A stretch of DNA of 64,000 nucleotides from Amycolatopsis xylanica (GTDB taxonomy: Bacteria; Actinomycetota; Actinomycetes; Mycobacteriales; Pseudonocardiaceae): contig NZ_FNON01000010.1 of NCBI RefSeq assembly GCF_900107045.1, forward strand, positions 62,001 to 126,000. Reading direction: 5' to 3'. The first letter of the stretch is position 1. Each line of letters opens with the position of its first letter. Shown one piece after another: positions 49,500 to 58,130 of this stretch. Position numbers and translations under genes: made by a program. The notes beneath the pieces were generated by a model. That model made no database searches, was not told where the DNA came from, and saw only the letters and a list, made by a program, of their open reading frames with translations.

Positions 49500-50153
49500 A
49501 GCGACCACCAAAGCGATGGTCAGGCCGTCGTACCCCTTCCCGCCGACCGTCTGCAACGACGTCGCGTCCACCCGGGGCTCGGCCGCGATGAGCTCGTTCA
49601 TCCGGCGGATGCCGAGTATCGACGGGTCGGTGCTCGCCGCGTCCGCGACCGCGCCGCCGCGCACCACGTTGTCGACCACGATCACGCTGCCCGGCTTCGT
49701 GAGCCGCAGCGCCTCGGTGAAGTAGGTCGGGTTGTTCACCTTGTCCGCGTCGATGAACACGAACTCGAACGTCCCGTCCAGCGCCGGGAGCGTGTCGGCC
49801 GCCGCGCCCAGCCGGATGTCGACGCGGTCGCCGACACCGGCCGCCGCGAGGTTCTCGCGCGCGACCTCGGCGTGCTTCGGGTCGAACTCCAGCGTGATCA
49901 GCTCGCCGCCCGCGGGCAGCGCGCGGGCCAGCCAGATCGTGCTGTAGCCGCCGAGCGTGCCGACCTCGAGGATCCGGCGCGCACCCGCGAGCTTGGCCAG
50001 CAGATGCAGCAGCTTGCCCTGGTTCGGCGCGACCGCGATCGGCGGGAGCCCGGCGTCGTCGGAGCGGCGCCTGGCCGCTTCGAGCGCGGGGTCGTCGGGG
50101 GACAGCGTCGTGGTCAGGTAATCGTCTACTGTGGACCAAAGTTCCTGTGTCAT
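49497..50153 (-). CDS. O-methyltransferase (caffeoyl-CoA/catechol type)
   Basis: 218 residues. The SAM loop is RILEVGTLGGYSTIWLAR, then ELITLEFDPKHAEVA, and the metal ligands are in FEFVFIDADKVNNPTYF and VIVVDNVVRGG. Family members methylate catechols and related hydroxyls using Mg2+. It starts at ATG 50153, overlapping the upstream CdaR-like stop as ATGA, so it is translationally coupled to that regulator. The stop TAG is inside a long palindromic element. The substrate is unknown. Confidence 0.9.
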   Translation of the reverse strand: MTQELWSTVDDYLTTTLSPDDPALEAARRRSDDAGLPPIAVAPNQGKLLHLLAKLAGARRILEVGTLGGYSTIWLARALPAGGELITLEFDPKHAEVARENLAAAGVGDRVDIRLGAAADTLPALDGTFEFVFIDADKVNNPTYFTEALRLTKPGSVIVVDNVVRGGAVADAASTDPSILGIRRMNELIAAEPRVDATSLQTVGGKGYDGLTIALVVA

Positions 50154-51247
50154 GAGACCTCCCCTGCCAACTTACTCGTCACGCACGCGAGGTAGAGCGC
50201 GATTCCCTCGGCCGGGGTCCGCACCGGCCGCCCGGTCAGCTTCGAGATCTTGTCGAGCCGGTTCAGCAGGGTGTTCCGGTGGATGTGCAGCGCGCCCGCG
50301 GCGCGCACCAGGTTGAACCCGCTCTCGCACCACGCCACCACGGTCGCGCGCAACGCCGGATCCGAGCGCAGCGCGCCCAGGACCGTGGCCGTGAACCGCT
50401 GCCGCGCGAGCTGTGGGGCCGCCGCCAGCAGCTGCTCGACCCGCAGGTCCGCGATGGCCGAAACTCGCCCGGTCCGGCCTAGCCGGACGGCGGCGACCGC
50501 GTCCAGGTACGACTCGTGCAGCCCGGCGACGGTCGTCGCGGGCAACCCGAAACCGGCGCGCGCTCGCAGTCCGTTGCGCTCGGCGAGCAGCTCGACGGCC
50601 CGTGCGCACGGGGTCTCCGCCGAGCCGCGGTGCAGCACGGCGAACCGGCTCGCGGTCATCTCGGCGACCGCGTCCTGAGGGTCGCCGAAGACCTCGCGGA
50701 CCGTCCGGATCGGCGAGGTCTCCGGGGTGCCGCTGATCTCGATGACCACGGCGGTCCTCGGCAGCCGGATGTCCAGCCCCAGTTCGACCGCGCGTCCCGC
50801 GATGGCGGCTGGTTCGACGATGGCCGCGTCGAAGAAAGCTATGTCCCGCAACAGATCTTCGAGCGCGCGTTCGCGCAGCAGCCGCGAGCGGACCAGCACC
50901 GACTCGCGCAGCAGTATCTCGGTCTGCCGCCGCACGACCTGGCCGAACCGCTCCACGCGGCGCGGTGTCCCGGTCAGGCCGACCGTGCCGACGGCGGTGC
51001 CGTCGAGGACGATCGGCAGGGTGATGCCGGGTTTCACACCGCGCAGCAGCCGCGCCTGGTCGGCCGTGTGCGTGGCCGGTTCGAGTGTCTCCAGCACACG
51101 CACCGAGGCCTCGTGGACGCTGCCGACCCGCGAGAGATCGCCACTGCCGATGACCACGGCCTCGCGATCGGTGATGAGCACGTTGAGCCCGATGATCGAA
51201 GTCGTGTCGCTGGCGATCTCCTGGGCGAGCTCCGGCGTCAGCTGCAT
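50150..51247 (-). CDS. CdaR/PucR-like transcriptional regulator
   Basis: 365 residues from ATG 51247. The N-terminal sugar-diacid recognition domain spans LAQEIASDTTSIIGLNVLITDRE and GVKPGITLPIVLDGTAVGTVGLTG. The middle GGDEF-like region is followed by a PucR-type helix-turn-helix at the C-terminus (RAAGALHIHRNTLLNRLDKISKLTGR). CdaR senses glucarate, galactarate or glycerate and activates their catabolic genes. Here it is divergent from an MFS-oxidase operon and probably controls it. Start GTG/ATG alternatives upstream (51262) are less likely. Confidence 0.88.
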   Translation of the reverse strand: MQLTPELAQEIASDTTSIIGLNVLITDREAVVIGSGDLSRVGSVHEASVRVLETLEPATHTADQARLLRGVKPGITLPIVLDGTAVGTVGLTGTPRRVERFGQVVRRQTEILLRESVLVRSRLLRERALEDLLRDIAFFDAAIVEPAAIAGRAVELGLDIRLPRTAVVIEISGTPETSPIRTVREVFGDPQDAVAEMTASRFAVLHRGSAETPCARAVELLAERNGLRARAGFGLPATTVAGLHESYLDAVAAVRLGRTGRVSAIADLRVEQLLAAAPQLARQRFTATVLGALRSDPALRATVVAWCESGFNLVRAAGALHIHRNTLLNRLDKISKLTGRPVRTPAEGIALYLACVTSKLAGEVS

Positions 51248-51339
51248 GGATGAATCGTACATTTCAGCTGGTCACAATGCCGCGATTGATGGATGCTTCG
51301 TACGATGACGTCCCGGAATCGTGTGTCTAGCGTCACCTC

Positions 51340-52671
51340 ATGACCCAGCGAACCCTCGAGAACAGCAAACCGTCGAAGACGCACTGGCTCATCACGATGT
51401 ACGCCGGTGGCGGCGAGTTCTGCGACGGCTACATCCTGAGCATCATCGGTGTCGCGCTGCCGTTGATCACCGGCGCTTTCCAGCTGAGCGGGGCGATGGC
51501 GGGCGTCATCGGCTCGGCCTCGCTCGTCGGCATGTTCTTCGGCGGCCTCGTGTTCGGCTATGTGACCGACCGGATCGGCAGGCAGAAGGTGTACCTGGCG
51601 GACATCGCCGCCTTCATCATCCTGTCGCTGCTGCAGTTCTTCGCGACCGATCCGTGGCAGCTGACCGTGCTGCGTTTCCTGATGGGTATCGCGATCGGCG
51701 CCGACTTCGCGATCGCCGCGACCATCGCGTCCGAGTTCGCGCCGCAGCGGTCGAGGGGCCCGCTGCTGGTCGTGCTCGTGACCATGTGGTCGGTCGGCGC
51801 GGCGACGGCGTACGTCGCGGGCTGGGCGATGCTCTCGCTCGGTGACGACGCCTGGAAGTGGATGCTGGCCAGCAGCGCGATCCCGGCGGCCCTGATCCTG
51901 ATGCTGCGGATCGGCACGCCGGAGTCGCCGCGCTGGCTGCTGAGCAAGGGACGCACCGAAGAGGCCCGCGAGGTACTGACGAAGATGCTCGGGCCGGGCG
52001 CCGACTTCTCCGATCTGGAGGCCGACACCGATTCGCGCACCCGCTACGGCGACATTTTCCGGGGCAGGTACCGGAAACGGACGCTGTTCGTCTGCGTGTT
52101 CTGGGCGTGCCAGCTGCTGCCGATCTACGCGATCACGACGTATCAGCCGACGATCCTGCACTCGCTCGGGCTCGCCGAGGGCAACGCGTCCTATCTCGGC
52201 GCGGTGATCATCCAGATCTTCTTCGTGCTCGGTTCGCTGTCGGGCGCGCTGGTGGTGAACAAGGGCAGGCGGAAGCTGCTGCTGTGGAGTTTCGCGATCG
52301 CGGCGGTGCCGTTGTTCCTGCTCGCGGCGCTGGTCAGCCCGTCGGCGTGGCTGGTGATCCTGCTGTTCGCGGTGTTCGGTGTCGCGTCGTTCTCGAGCCA
52401 GTGCCTGCAGGCGATCTATCCGTCCGAGCTGTTCCCGACCGGGGTGCGCGCCACCGCCAACGGGTTCGCGACCGGGGTGAGCCGGGTCGGCGCGGCCATC
52501 GGCACGTACGGCGCGCCGCTGCTGCTCGCGCAGAGCACGCGGCTGGCGATGCTGGTCGGTGGGCTCATCGCGGTCGCCGGGCTGGTCACGTCGTATTTCC
52601 TGGCGCCGGAGACGAACGGGATGACGCTGGCCGAATCCAGCTCGGCCGAGGACCTGGCGGCGATTCGATGA
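51340..52671 (+). CDS. MFS transporter (sugar/aromatic-acid porter type)
   Basis: 443 residues with 12 segments and the MHS/AAHS-type motifs GYVTDRIGRQKVYLADI and SSQCLQAIYPSELFPTGVRATANG. The C-terminal PETNGMTLAE box is typical of sugar porters. The stop overlaps the next gene as ATGA, and the regulator gene is divergent 92 bases away. The imported substrate is probably what the oxidase and CdaR-like protein act on; the family includes acid and amino-acid importers. Confidence 0.9.
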   Translation: MTQRTLENSKPSKTHWLITMYAGGGEFCDGYILSIIGVALPLITGAFQLSGAMAGVIGSASLVGMFFGGLVFGYVTDRIGRQKVYLADIAAFIILSLLQFFATDPWQLTVLRFLMGIAIGADFAIAATIASEFAPQRSRGPLLVVLVTMWSVGAATAYVAGWAMLSLGDDAWKWMLASSAIPAALILMLRIGTPESPRWLLSKGRTEEAREVLTKMLGPGADFSDLEADTDSRTRYGDIFRGRYRKRTLFVCVFWACQLLPIYAITTYQPTILHSLGLAEGNASYLGAVIIQIFFVLGSLSGALVVNKGRRKLLLWSFAIAAVPLFLLAALVSPSAWLVILLFAVFGVASFSSQCLQAIYPSELFPTGVRATANGFATGVSRVGAAIGTYGAPLLLAQSTRLAMLVGGLIAVAGLVTSYFLAPETNGMTLAESSSAEDLAAIR

Positions 52672-53894
52672 GCGTCACGGTCGTCGGTGGCGGGGTGATC
52701 GGGCTGTGCGCGGCGTACTACCTGCGGCAGGCGGGCGCGCGGGTGACCGTGCTCGAACGCGGGCGCGTCGGCGGCGGGGCGTCGCGGGGCAACGCGGGGG
52801 AGATCTGCCCCGACCTCGTCGCGCCACTGCCCGCGCCGGGGGTGATCGGCCCCGCCCTGCGAGGCCTGCCGCGCTCGGACAGCGCGCTGTACGTGCGGCC
52901 GCGGCCCGACGTCGCGCTGGCGCGATTCTTGGTGCGGTTCGGTCTCAACACCACGAAACACAAGTACGACAACGGGGTTCACGCGCTGGCCGGGCTCGCA
53001 CGCGGCTCGTTCGGCCTGTTCCGCGAGCTGGAATCGTCCGGTGTGGACGGTGACGCGATCAAGGACGGGTTCCTGTTCGCGTTCAACTCACCCGAGTCGG
53101 CACGGCGGTCGTGGCTGGCGCAGCGGGAGATCGGCGCGCCACTGGCCGGTCAGGTGCTGGGCGGTGGCGAGCTGCACGACCTGGAGCCGGCGCTCGGGCA
53201 GGCCGCGCGGGCGGGGTATCTGGTGAAGGACCAATGGTCGGTGGATCCGTCGCTCTTCGTCGACCGGCTCGCGGCCGTGCTCCGCGCCGACGGCGTAGAA
53301 ATCGTCGAAGGAGCCCGGGCCACCGCGATCCAGGGCGCGCGAGTCAAGACCTCGGCCGGTGACTTCGACGCGGAGCACGTCGTGATCGCGGCGGGGATCT
53401 GGTCGCGCGAGCTGTGCCGGTCGCTGGGTATTGCCGTGGATTTGTTCCCCGGCAAGGGATACAGCTTCTCGGTCGACGCGGATCCGCTGCCGAGGCGGGT
53501 CGTGCATCTCGGTGACGCGCGGGTGGTGCTGACGCCGATGGGCAAGCGACTGCGGGTGGCGGGGACCATGGAGTTCGACAGCGATGTGGACGCTTTCCAT
53601 CCCCGGCGGGTCGCCGCGATCGTCGCGGCGGCCGGTGGCTACCTGCGGTCCGCGGAGTGGACGGCCCGGCGCGACGAGTGGGTCGGCGCGCGGGTGATGA
53701 CGCCGGACGGGCTGCCCGCGATCGGCCCGCTGCCGGGAAATCCGCGGGTGCTGCTGGCGTCCGGGCACAACATGCTCGGCCTGATGCTCGGCCCCGCGAC
53801 CGGCAGGCTGGTCAACGCCTTCGTGCACGGCACACCGGATCCGGCGCTGATTCAAGCGCTCGACCCGGCACGGCTTTCCCGCCGCGCGCGATAG
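52668..53894 (+). CDS. FAD-dependent amino-acid oxidase/dehydrogenase (DadA-like)
   Basis: 408 residues. The FAD Rossmann motif GGGVIGLCAAYYLRQAG is at residues 7-23, the DAO-family blocks DQWSVDPSLFVDRL and AGIWSRELCRSLG follow, and the C-terminus has GLPAIGPLPGNPRVLLASGHNMLGLMLGPATG. It fits D-amino-acid dehydrogenases that feed the respiratory chain. It is translationally coupled to the MFS importer. Together with the CdaR-like regulator this is a compact uptake-and-oxidation locus for an unidentified amine or hydroxy acid. Confidence 0.88.
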   Translation: MSVTVVGGGVIGLCAAYYLRQAGARVTVLERGRVGGGASRGNAGEICPDLVAPLPAPGVIGPALRGLPRSDSALYVRPRPDVALARFLVRFGLNTTKHKYDNGVHALAGLARGSFGLFRELESSGVDGDAIKDGFLFAFNSPESARRSWLAQREIGAPLAGQVLGGGELHDLEPALGQAARAGYLVKDQWSVDPSLFVDRLAAVLRADGVEIVEGARATAIQGARVKTSAGDFDAEHVVIAAGIWSRELCRSLGIAVDLFPGKGYSFSVDADPLPRRVVHLGDARVVLTPMGKRLRVAGTMEFDSDVDAFHPRRVAAIVAAAGGYLRSAEWTARRDEWVGARVMTPDGLPAIGPLPGNPRVLLASGHNMLGLMLGPATGRLVNAFVHGTPDPALIQALDPARLSRRAR

Positions 53895-53895
53895 T

Positions 53896-54699
53896 TCACG
53901 GGGTGCGGCGGCCTGCCTTGGGGATGACGAGGGGGGTGCCGGTCTCGGGGCAGGGCATCACGCGGCAGGGGAGTTCGAAGATCTTCTCGACGTTGGTCTC
54001 GGTGACCACGTCCTCGGGCGTGCCGGTGGCGATGATCTGGCCGCCGCGCATGGCGATCATGTGGGTGGCGTAGCGGGCCGCGTGGTTGAGGTCGTGCAGC
54101 ACCGCGACCAGGGTCCGGCCCTGCTGGGCGTGCAGGTCCGCGCACAGGTCGAGGATGTCGATCTGGTGCGCGATGTCCAGATAGGTCGTCGGCTCGTCGA
54201 GCAGCAGCAGGTCCGTTTCCTGCGCGAGCGCCATCGCCATCCAGACGCGCTGGCGCTGGCCGCCGGACAGCTCGTCGACCAGGCGATCGGCCAGGTCGTC
54301 GACGCCGGTCGCGGCCATCGAGCGGGCGACGACCGCGCCGTCCTCGGCCGACGCCTGCCGCAGCAGCTTCTGGTGCGGGTAGCGGCCCCGGGAGACCAGG
54401 TCGGACACGGTGATGCCGTCCGGCGCGATCGAACTCTGCGGCAGCAGGCCGAGGCGGCGCGCGACCTCCTTGGCCGGGTAGGCCGTGATGACCTGGCCGT
54501 CCAGGAACACCGAACCCTTGCGGGGCTTCAGCATCCGGGCGAGCGCGCGCAGCAGCGTGGTCTTGCCGCAGGCGTTCGGCCCGACGATCACGGTGAACGA
54601 GCGGTCCGGGATGGACACCGCGAGCTCCTCGGCGACCGTGCGCCCGTCGTAAGCGAGCGTCAGCGCGTCCCCGTGCAGGCGGGTTTCAGTAGCGACCAC
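53896..54699 (-). CDS. iron-siderophore ABC transporter ATP-binding protein (FepC-like)
   Basis: 267 residues. Walker A is GPNACGKTTLLRAL, the signature LSGGQRQRVWMAMALAQ, and Walker B LLLLDEPTTYLD, with family features of FecE/FepC (GRYPHQKLLR, TYLDIAHQIDILDL). It energises uptake of ferric siderophores, but no permease or binding protein genes are in the window, so it must work with partners elsewhere. It starts at GTG 54699, directly next to an iron-box palindrome (54700-54718). Confidence 0.9.
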   Translation of the reverse strand: MVATETRLHGDALTLAYDGRTVAEELAVSIPDRSFTVIVGPNACGKTTLLRALARMLKPRKGSVFLDGQVITAYPAKEVARRLGLLPQSSIAPDGITVSDLVSRGRYPHQKLLRQASAEDGAVVARSMAATGVDDLADRLVDELSGGQRQRVWMAMALAQETDLLLLDEPTTYLDIAHQIDILDLCADLHAQQGRTLVAVLHDLNHAARYATHMIAMRGGQIIATGTPEDVVTETNVEKIFELPCRVMPCPETGTPLVIPKAGRRTP

Positions 54700-54718
54700 G
54701 TAGGCAAGGCTAACCTAC
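54700..54718. promoter_or_regulatory. iron-box (IdeR/DmdR-type) palindrome
   Basis: GTAGGCAAGGCTAACCTAC has arms GTAGG and CCTAC with the inner AGGCTAACC, matching the actinobacterial iron-box consensus (TTAGGTTAGGCTAACCTAA) at most positions. It abuts the ABC ATPase start on the minus strand, so the mRNA would be leaderless or nearly so, and expression would be iron-repressed. Confidence 0.65.
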
Positions 54719-54747
54719 TCCGCCCGCGAGCTTCGTAACCATTGATA

Positions 54748-54771
54748 AACATACAGTCTTGTTGGTATGTT
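54748..54771. promoter_or_regulatory. putative operator of the beta-oxidation operon
   Basis: AACATAC (54748-54754) and GTATGTT (54765-54771) form a perfect inverted repeat with a ten-base spacer, ending seven bases before the thiolase start. A TetR-family repressor of fatty-acid or steroid genes would be a usual binder. No such regulator is adjacent. Confidence 0.45.
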
Positions 54772-54777
54772 CACGCC

Positions 54778-55971
54778 ATGGCGAACAGGACTTATGTGGT
54801 CGGCGTCGGGATGACCAAGTTCGAGAAGCCCGGCCGTCGCGAGAACTGGGACTACCCGGACATGGCGCGCGAAGCGGGCACCAAGGCGCTCGAAGACGCC
54901 GGGATCGCGTACGAACAGGTTCAGCAGGCGTACGTCGGGTACGTCTACGGCGAGTCGACGGCAGGCCAGCGCGCCGTCTACGAGCTCGGCATCACCGGCA
55001 TCCCGATCGTCAACGTCAACAACAACTGCTCGACCGGGTCCACCGCGCTTTTCCTTGCCGCGCAAGCGGTTCGCAGCGGCACGGTCGACTGCGCGCTCGC
55101 GCTCGGCTTCGAGAAGATGAAGCCGGGCTCGCTCGGGTCGACCTACGACGACCGCGTCCAGCCGATGCTCAACCACATGCTCGCGCTCGGTGAGCTGTAC
55201 GAGTTCGCGATGCCGCCCGCGCCCTGGATGTTCGGCGCCGCGGGGCGTGAGCACATGGAGAAGTACGGCACCACGGCCGAGCAGTTCGCCAAGATCGGCG
55301 AGAAGAACCACCGCCACTCGGTCAACAACCCGTATGCCCAGTTCCAGGACGAGTACTCGCTGCAGGACATCCTGGACTCCCGCATGGTTTACGAACCGCT
55401 CACCAAGCTCCAGTGTTCGCCCACTTCGGACGGTTCGGGTGCGGCGATTATCGCCAGTGAGTCCTTTGTGGACAAACACGGCCTCGCGGACCAGGCCGTC
55501 GAGATCGTCGGCCAGGCCATGACCACCGACTTCCGCAGCACCTTCGACTCGAAGTCGGCCGCCGCGCTCGTCGGCGCCGACATGAGCAAGCAAGCGGCGC
55601 TCAAGGTCTACGACCAGTCCGGGCTCGGCCCCGAAGACGTTCAGGTCATCGAGCTGCACGATTGCTTCTCCGCCAACGAACTGCTCACCTACGAGGCGCT
55701 CGGCCTGTGTGCCGAAGGTGAGGGCGGCAAGCTCGTCGACGCCAATGACACCACCTACGGCGGCCGCTGGGTGGTCAACCCCTCCGGCGGGCTCATCTCC
55801 AAGGGGCATCCGCTCGGCGCCACCGGGCTCGCGCAGTGCGCCGAACTCACCTGGCAGCTGCGCGGCACCGCAGGCAAACGCCAGGTCGAGGGCGTCACCG
55901 CCGCCTTGCAGCACAACATCGGGCTCGGCGGCGCCGCCGTCGTCACCGCCTACCAGCACGCGAACCGCTAA
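54778..55971 (+). CDS. SCP-x type thiolase / lipid-transfer protein
   Basis: 397 residues of the thiolase fold. The nucleophilic Cys84 is in NNNCSTGSTALFLAA, with HDCFSANELLTYEALG and SKGHPLGATGLAQCAELTWQLRG (general base His). The usual second thiolase Cys is not evident near the C-terminus (NIGLGGAAVVT), as in many SCP-x and Ltp proteins, whose role may be retro-Claisen or retro-aldol cleavage of sterol side chains. ATG 54778 is chosen. It is the first gene of a five-gene operon with overlaps. Confidence 0.9.
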   Translation: MANRTYVVGVGMTKFEKPGRRENWDYPDMAREAGTKALEDAGIAYEQVQQAYVGYVYGESTAGQRAVYELGITGIPIVNVNNNCSTGSTALFLAAQAVRSGTVDCALALGFEKMKPGSLGSTYDDRVQPMLNHMLALGELYEFAMPPAPWMFGAAGREHMEKYGTTAEQFAKIGEKNHRHSVNNPYAQFQDEYSLQDILDSRMVYEPLTKLQCSPTSDGSGAAIIASESFVDKHGLADQAVEIVGQAMTTDFRSTFDSKSAAALVGADMSKQAALKVYDQSGLGPEDVQVIELHDCFSANELLTYEALGLCAEGEGGKLVDANDTTYGGRWVVNPSGGLISKGHPLGATGLAQCAELTWQLRGTAGKRQVEGVTAALQHNIGLGGAAVVTAYQHANR

Positions 55972-55980
55972 AGGAGAACC

Positions 55981-56412
55981 ATGGGCCAGATCAGTGCTTC
56001 CGTCGACCTCCCGGCCGCTCCCGACAAGGTGTGGGCCGAGTTCTCGAACCCGAACAACTTCGAGAAATGGCTGACCATCCACACCAAGTGGAAGGGTGAC
56101 GTGCCGACGGAGTTCGCCAAGGGCGCCAAGGTGTCCGAAGTGGTCACCATGCTCGGCATGCCGAACACCATCGAATGGACGGTCGACGAGTTCGAGGCGC
56201 CGAACAAGCTCTCGATCTCCGGCACCGGCATGGCGGGCGTCAAGGTCAAGTTCGATCTGTCCGTTGTGGACGCTCCTGGCGGCTCGAAAGCCAGTATCGA
56301 CGCCGAGTTCACCGGACAGATGATCGTCGGCGCGCTCGGCAAGGCCGTCGAGAAGGACGGCAAGAAGAACTTGGACGCCTCGCTGGCCAAGTTCGCCGAG
56401 CTGGTCGGATGA
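55981..56412 (+). CDS. SRPBCC-fold (CoxG/polyketide cyclase-like) protein
   Basis: 143 residues of the START/Bet v1-like fold: MGQISASVDLPAAPDKVWAEF, FEKWLTIHTKWKGDVPTEF and FTGQMIVGALGKAVEKDGKKNLDASLAKFAEL. Small SRPBCC proteins bind hydrophobic ligands and are often found beside acyl-CoA or steroid catabolic genes. ATG 55981 follows GGAGAA. It is nine bases downstream of the thiolase gene, and the stop overlaps the MaoC gene. A ligand-delivery role within the pathway is inferred. Confidence 0.85.
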   Translation: MGQISASVDLPAAPDKVWAEFSNPNNFEKWLTIHTKWKGDVPTEFAKGAKVSEVVTMLGMPNTIEWTVDEFEAPNKLSISGTGMAGVKVKFDLSVVDAPGGSKASIDAEFTGQMIVGALGKAVEKDGKKNLDASLAKFAELVG

Positions 56413-57251
56413 ACTTCGACCCCGAAGGCCTTGACCGGTGGACCGACGAGAACCGGTTCGAGGTCACCCGCGAGCGGATCATCGCCTACGCCGAGGCCAC
56501 CAACGACCCGATCGAGGAACACCGCGCCGGTGACATCGCGCCGCCGGTGTTCGCGATCGTGCCCGTCTTCGACTCGCTGCTCGAACCGGCCGTCGAGGTC
56601 ATGCCGGTCGAGCTGATCCCGCGCGTCGTGCACGGCGAGCAGGACTTCGTGTTCCACCGCCCGATCCGGCCAGGCGACAAGCTCGTGTCGCGCGCCAAGA
56701 TGATCGGCTGGGAGGGCCTCGAGAACGGCACCCGCTCGGCCACCTACATCGAGTGCCGCACCGAGGGCGGCGACCTGGTCAACGAGCAGTACGTGACCAC
56801 CTTCGTCCGCAAGTTCAACGCGGGCGAGACGCGCGGAACCCTTGCGCCGGGCCATAAATTCGACGAGGCGCTGCGTGGTGACGCGCCGGTCGCCAAGGTC
56901 GTCCAGCACGTCGACGAGGACCAAACGTTCCGGTATTCACCCGCGTCCGGCGACCCGATGCCGATCCACCTCGACGAAGAGATCGCGAAGATGGCCGGCC
57001 TGCCGGGGATCATCGCGCACGGCCTGTGCACGCTGGCGTTCACGTCGTGGGCGGTGCTCACCGAGGTCGCCGACTCGCGCACCGAACGCCTCAAACGGCT
57101 CGCCGTGCGGTTTTCGAAGCCGGTACTGCCAGGGCAGGACATTTCCACGCAGATCTGGCGAGCCGGGCCGGAAACCTATGCGTACGAAACCAAAGTCGGC
57201 GACGACGTCGTGGTGAAGGACGGCCTCGCCGTCATCGCGGAGGAGCGGTAA
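56409..57251 (+). CDS. MaoC-like (R)-specific enoyl-CoA hydratase, double hot dog
   Basis: 280 residues from ATG 56409 (ATGA overlap with the upstream gene). Two hot-dog domains: an inactive N-terminal one containing HGEQDFVFHRPIRPGDKL, and a C-terminal hydratase-2 motif YSPASGDPMPIHLDEEIA then GLPGIIAHGLCTLAF. These match MaoC dehydratases of sterol or fatty-acid beta-oxidation that hydrate 2-enoyl-CoA to (R)-3-hydroxyacyl-CoA. The next gene is the matching dehydrogenase. Confidence 0.9.
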   Translation: MNFDPEGLDRWTDENRFEVTRERIIAYAEATNDPIEEHRAGDIAPPVFAIVPVFDSLLEPAVEVMPVELIPRVVHGEQDFVFHRPIRPGDKLVSRAKMIGWEGLENGTRSATYIECRTEGGDLVNEQYVTTFVRKFNAGETRGTLAPGHKFDEALRGDAPVAKVVQHVDEDQTFRYSPASGDPMPIHLDEEIAKMAGLPGIIAHGLCTLAFTSWAVLTEVADSRTERLKRLAVRFSKPVLPGQDISTQIWRAGPETYAYETKVGDDVVVKDGLAVIAEER

Positions 57252-58130
57252 ATGGGAGTATTGGACGGACGCGTCGCCATCATCACCGGCGCCGGGCGCG
57301 GCATCGGCCGCGAGCACGCGCTGCTCTTCGCGCGTGAAGGCGCGAGCGTGGTCGTCAACGACCTCGGCGGCGGCAACGACGGCAGCGGCTCCGACGCCGG
57401 TCCCGCCCAGCAGGTCGCGGACGAAATCGTGGCAGCGGGCGGCAAAGCGGTCGCCAACACCGACAACGTGGCCGACTGGAAGGGCGCCGCGGCGCTCGTC
57501 GATCAGGCGGTCGACGCGTTCGGCGGGCTCGACCTGCTGATCAACAACGCCGGCATCCTGCGTGACGGCTTCATCGCGAACCTGGACGAGTCCCAATGGG
57601 ACGATGTGATCGCCGTGCACCTCAAGGGACACATGGCGACCATGCGCCACGCGGCCGCGTACTGGAAGGACCAGGCCAAGTCGGGCAAGACGGTCACCGC
57701 GGCGATCGTGAACACCGCCTCGGCCTCGGGCACGTTCATGCCGAACGCGGGACAGGTCAACTACGGCGCCGCCAAGGCGGGCATCGCCGCGATGACACTG
57801 GTCGCCGCGCAGGAACTCGAACGCTACGGCGTGCGCGCCAACGCGATCGCGCCGATCGCCCGCACCCGGCTCACCCTCGCGACACCCGGCATGGGCGCGA
57901 TCTTCGCCCAGGAGGTCGAGGAAGGCGAGTTCGACGCGTTCAGCCCGGCCAATATCTCGCCGCTGGTCGCGTACCTGTCGACCGAGAAATGCCCGCACAC
58001 CGGCAAGTTGTTCGCCGTGCAGGGTGGCGCGATCTCGTTGCTGGAAGGCTGGCACGCGGTCAAGACGACCGAGACCGACGGCCCGTGGACCATCGGCGAC
58101 GTGGGCGACCGGCTGGGTGCTTGGGCATGA
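57252..58130 (+). CDS. SDR 3-hydroxyacyl-CoA dehydrogenase (MFE-2-like)
   Basis: 292 residues of a classical short-chain dehydrogenase. The NAD motif GAGRGIGREHALLFA is at residues 13-27, followed by VVNDLGGG, NNAGILRD and the catalytic Tyr-Lys in QVNYGAAKAGIAAM, with Ser in NTASASG. The long first loop (NDLGGGNDGSGSD) is typical of the (3R)-hydroxyacyl-CoA dehydrogenase domain of peroxisomal MFE-2. It oxidises the product of the adjacent MaoC hydratase. It directly abuts the MaoC stop and overlaps the acyl-CoA dehydrogenase start. Confidence 0.92.
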   Translation: MGVLDGRVAIITGAGRGIGREHALLFAREGASVVVNDLGGGNDGSGSDAGPAQQVADEIVAAGGKAVANTDNVADWKGAAALVDQAVDAFGGLDLLINNAGILRDGFIANLDESQWDDVIAVHLKGHMATMRHAAAYWKDQAKSGKTVTAAIVNTASASGTFMPNAGQVNYGAAKAGIAAMTLVAAQELERYGVRANAIAPIARTRLTLATPGMGAIFAQEVEEGEFDAFSPANISPLVAYLSTEKCPHTGKLFAVQGGAISLLEGWHAVKTTETDGPWTIGDVGDRLGAWA

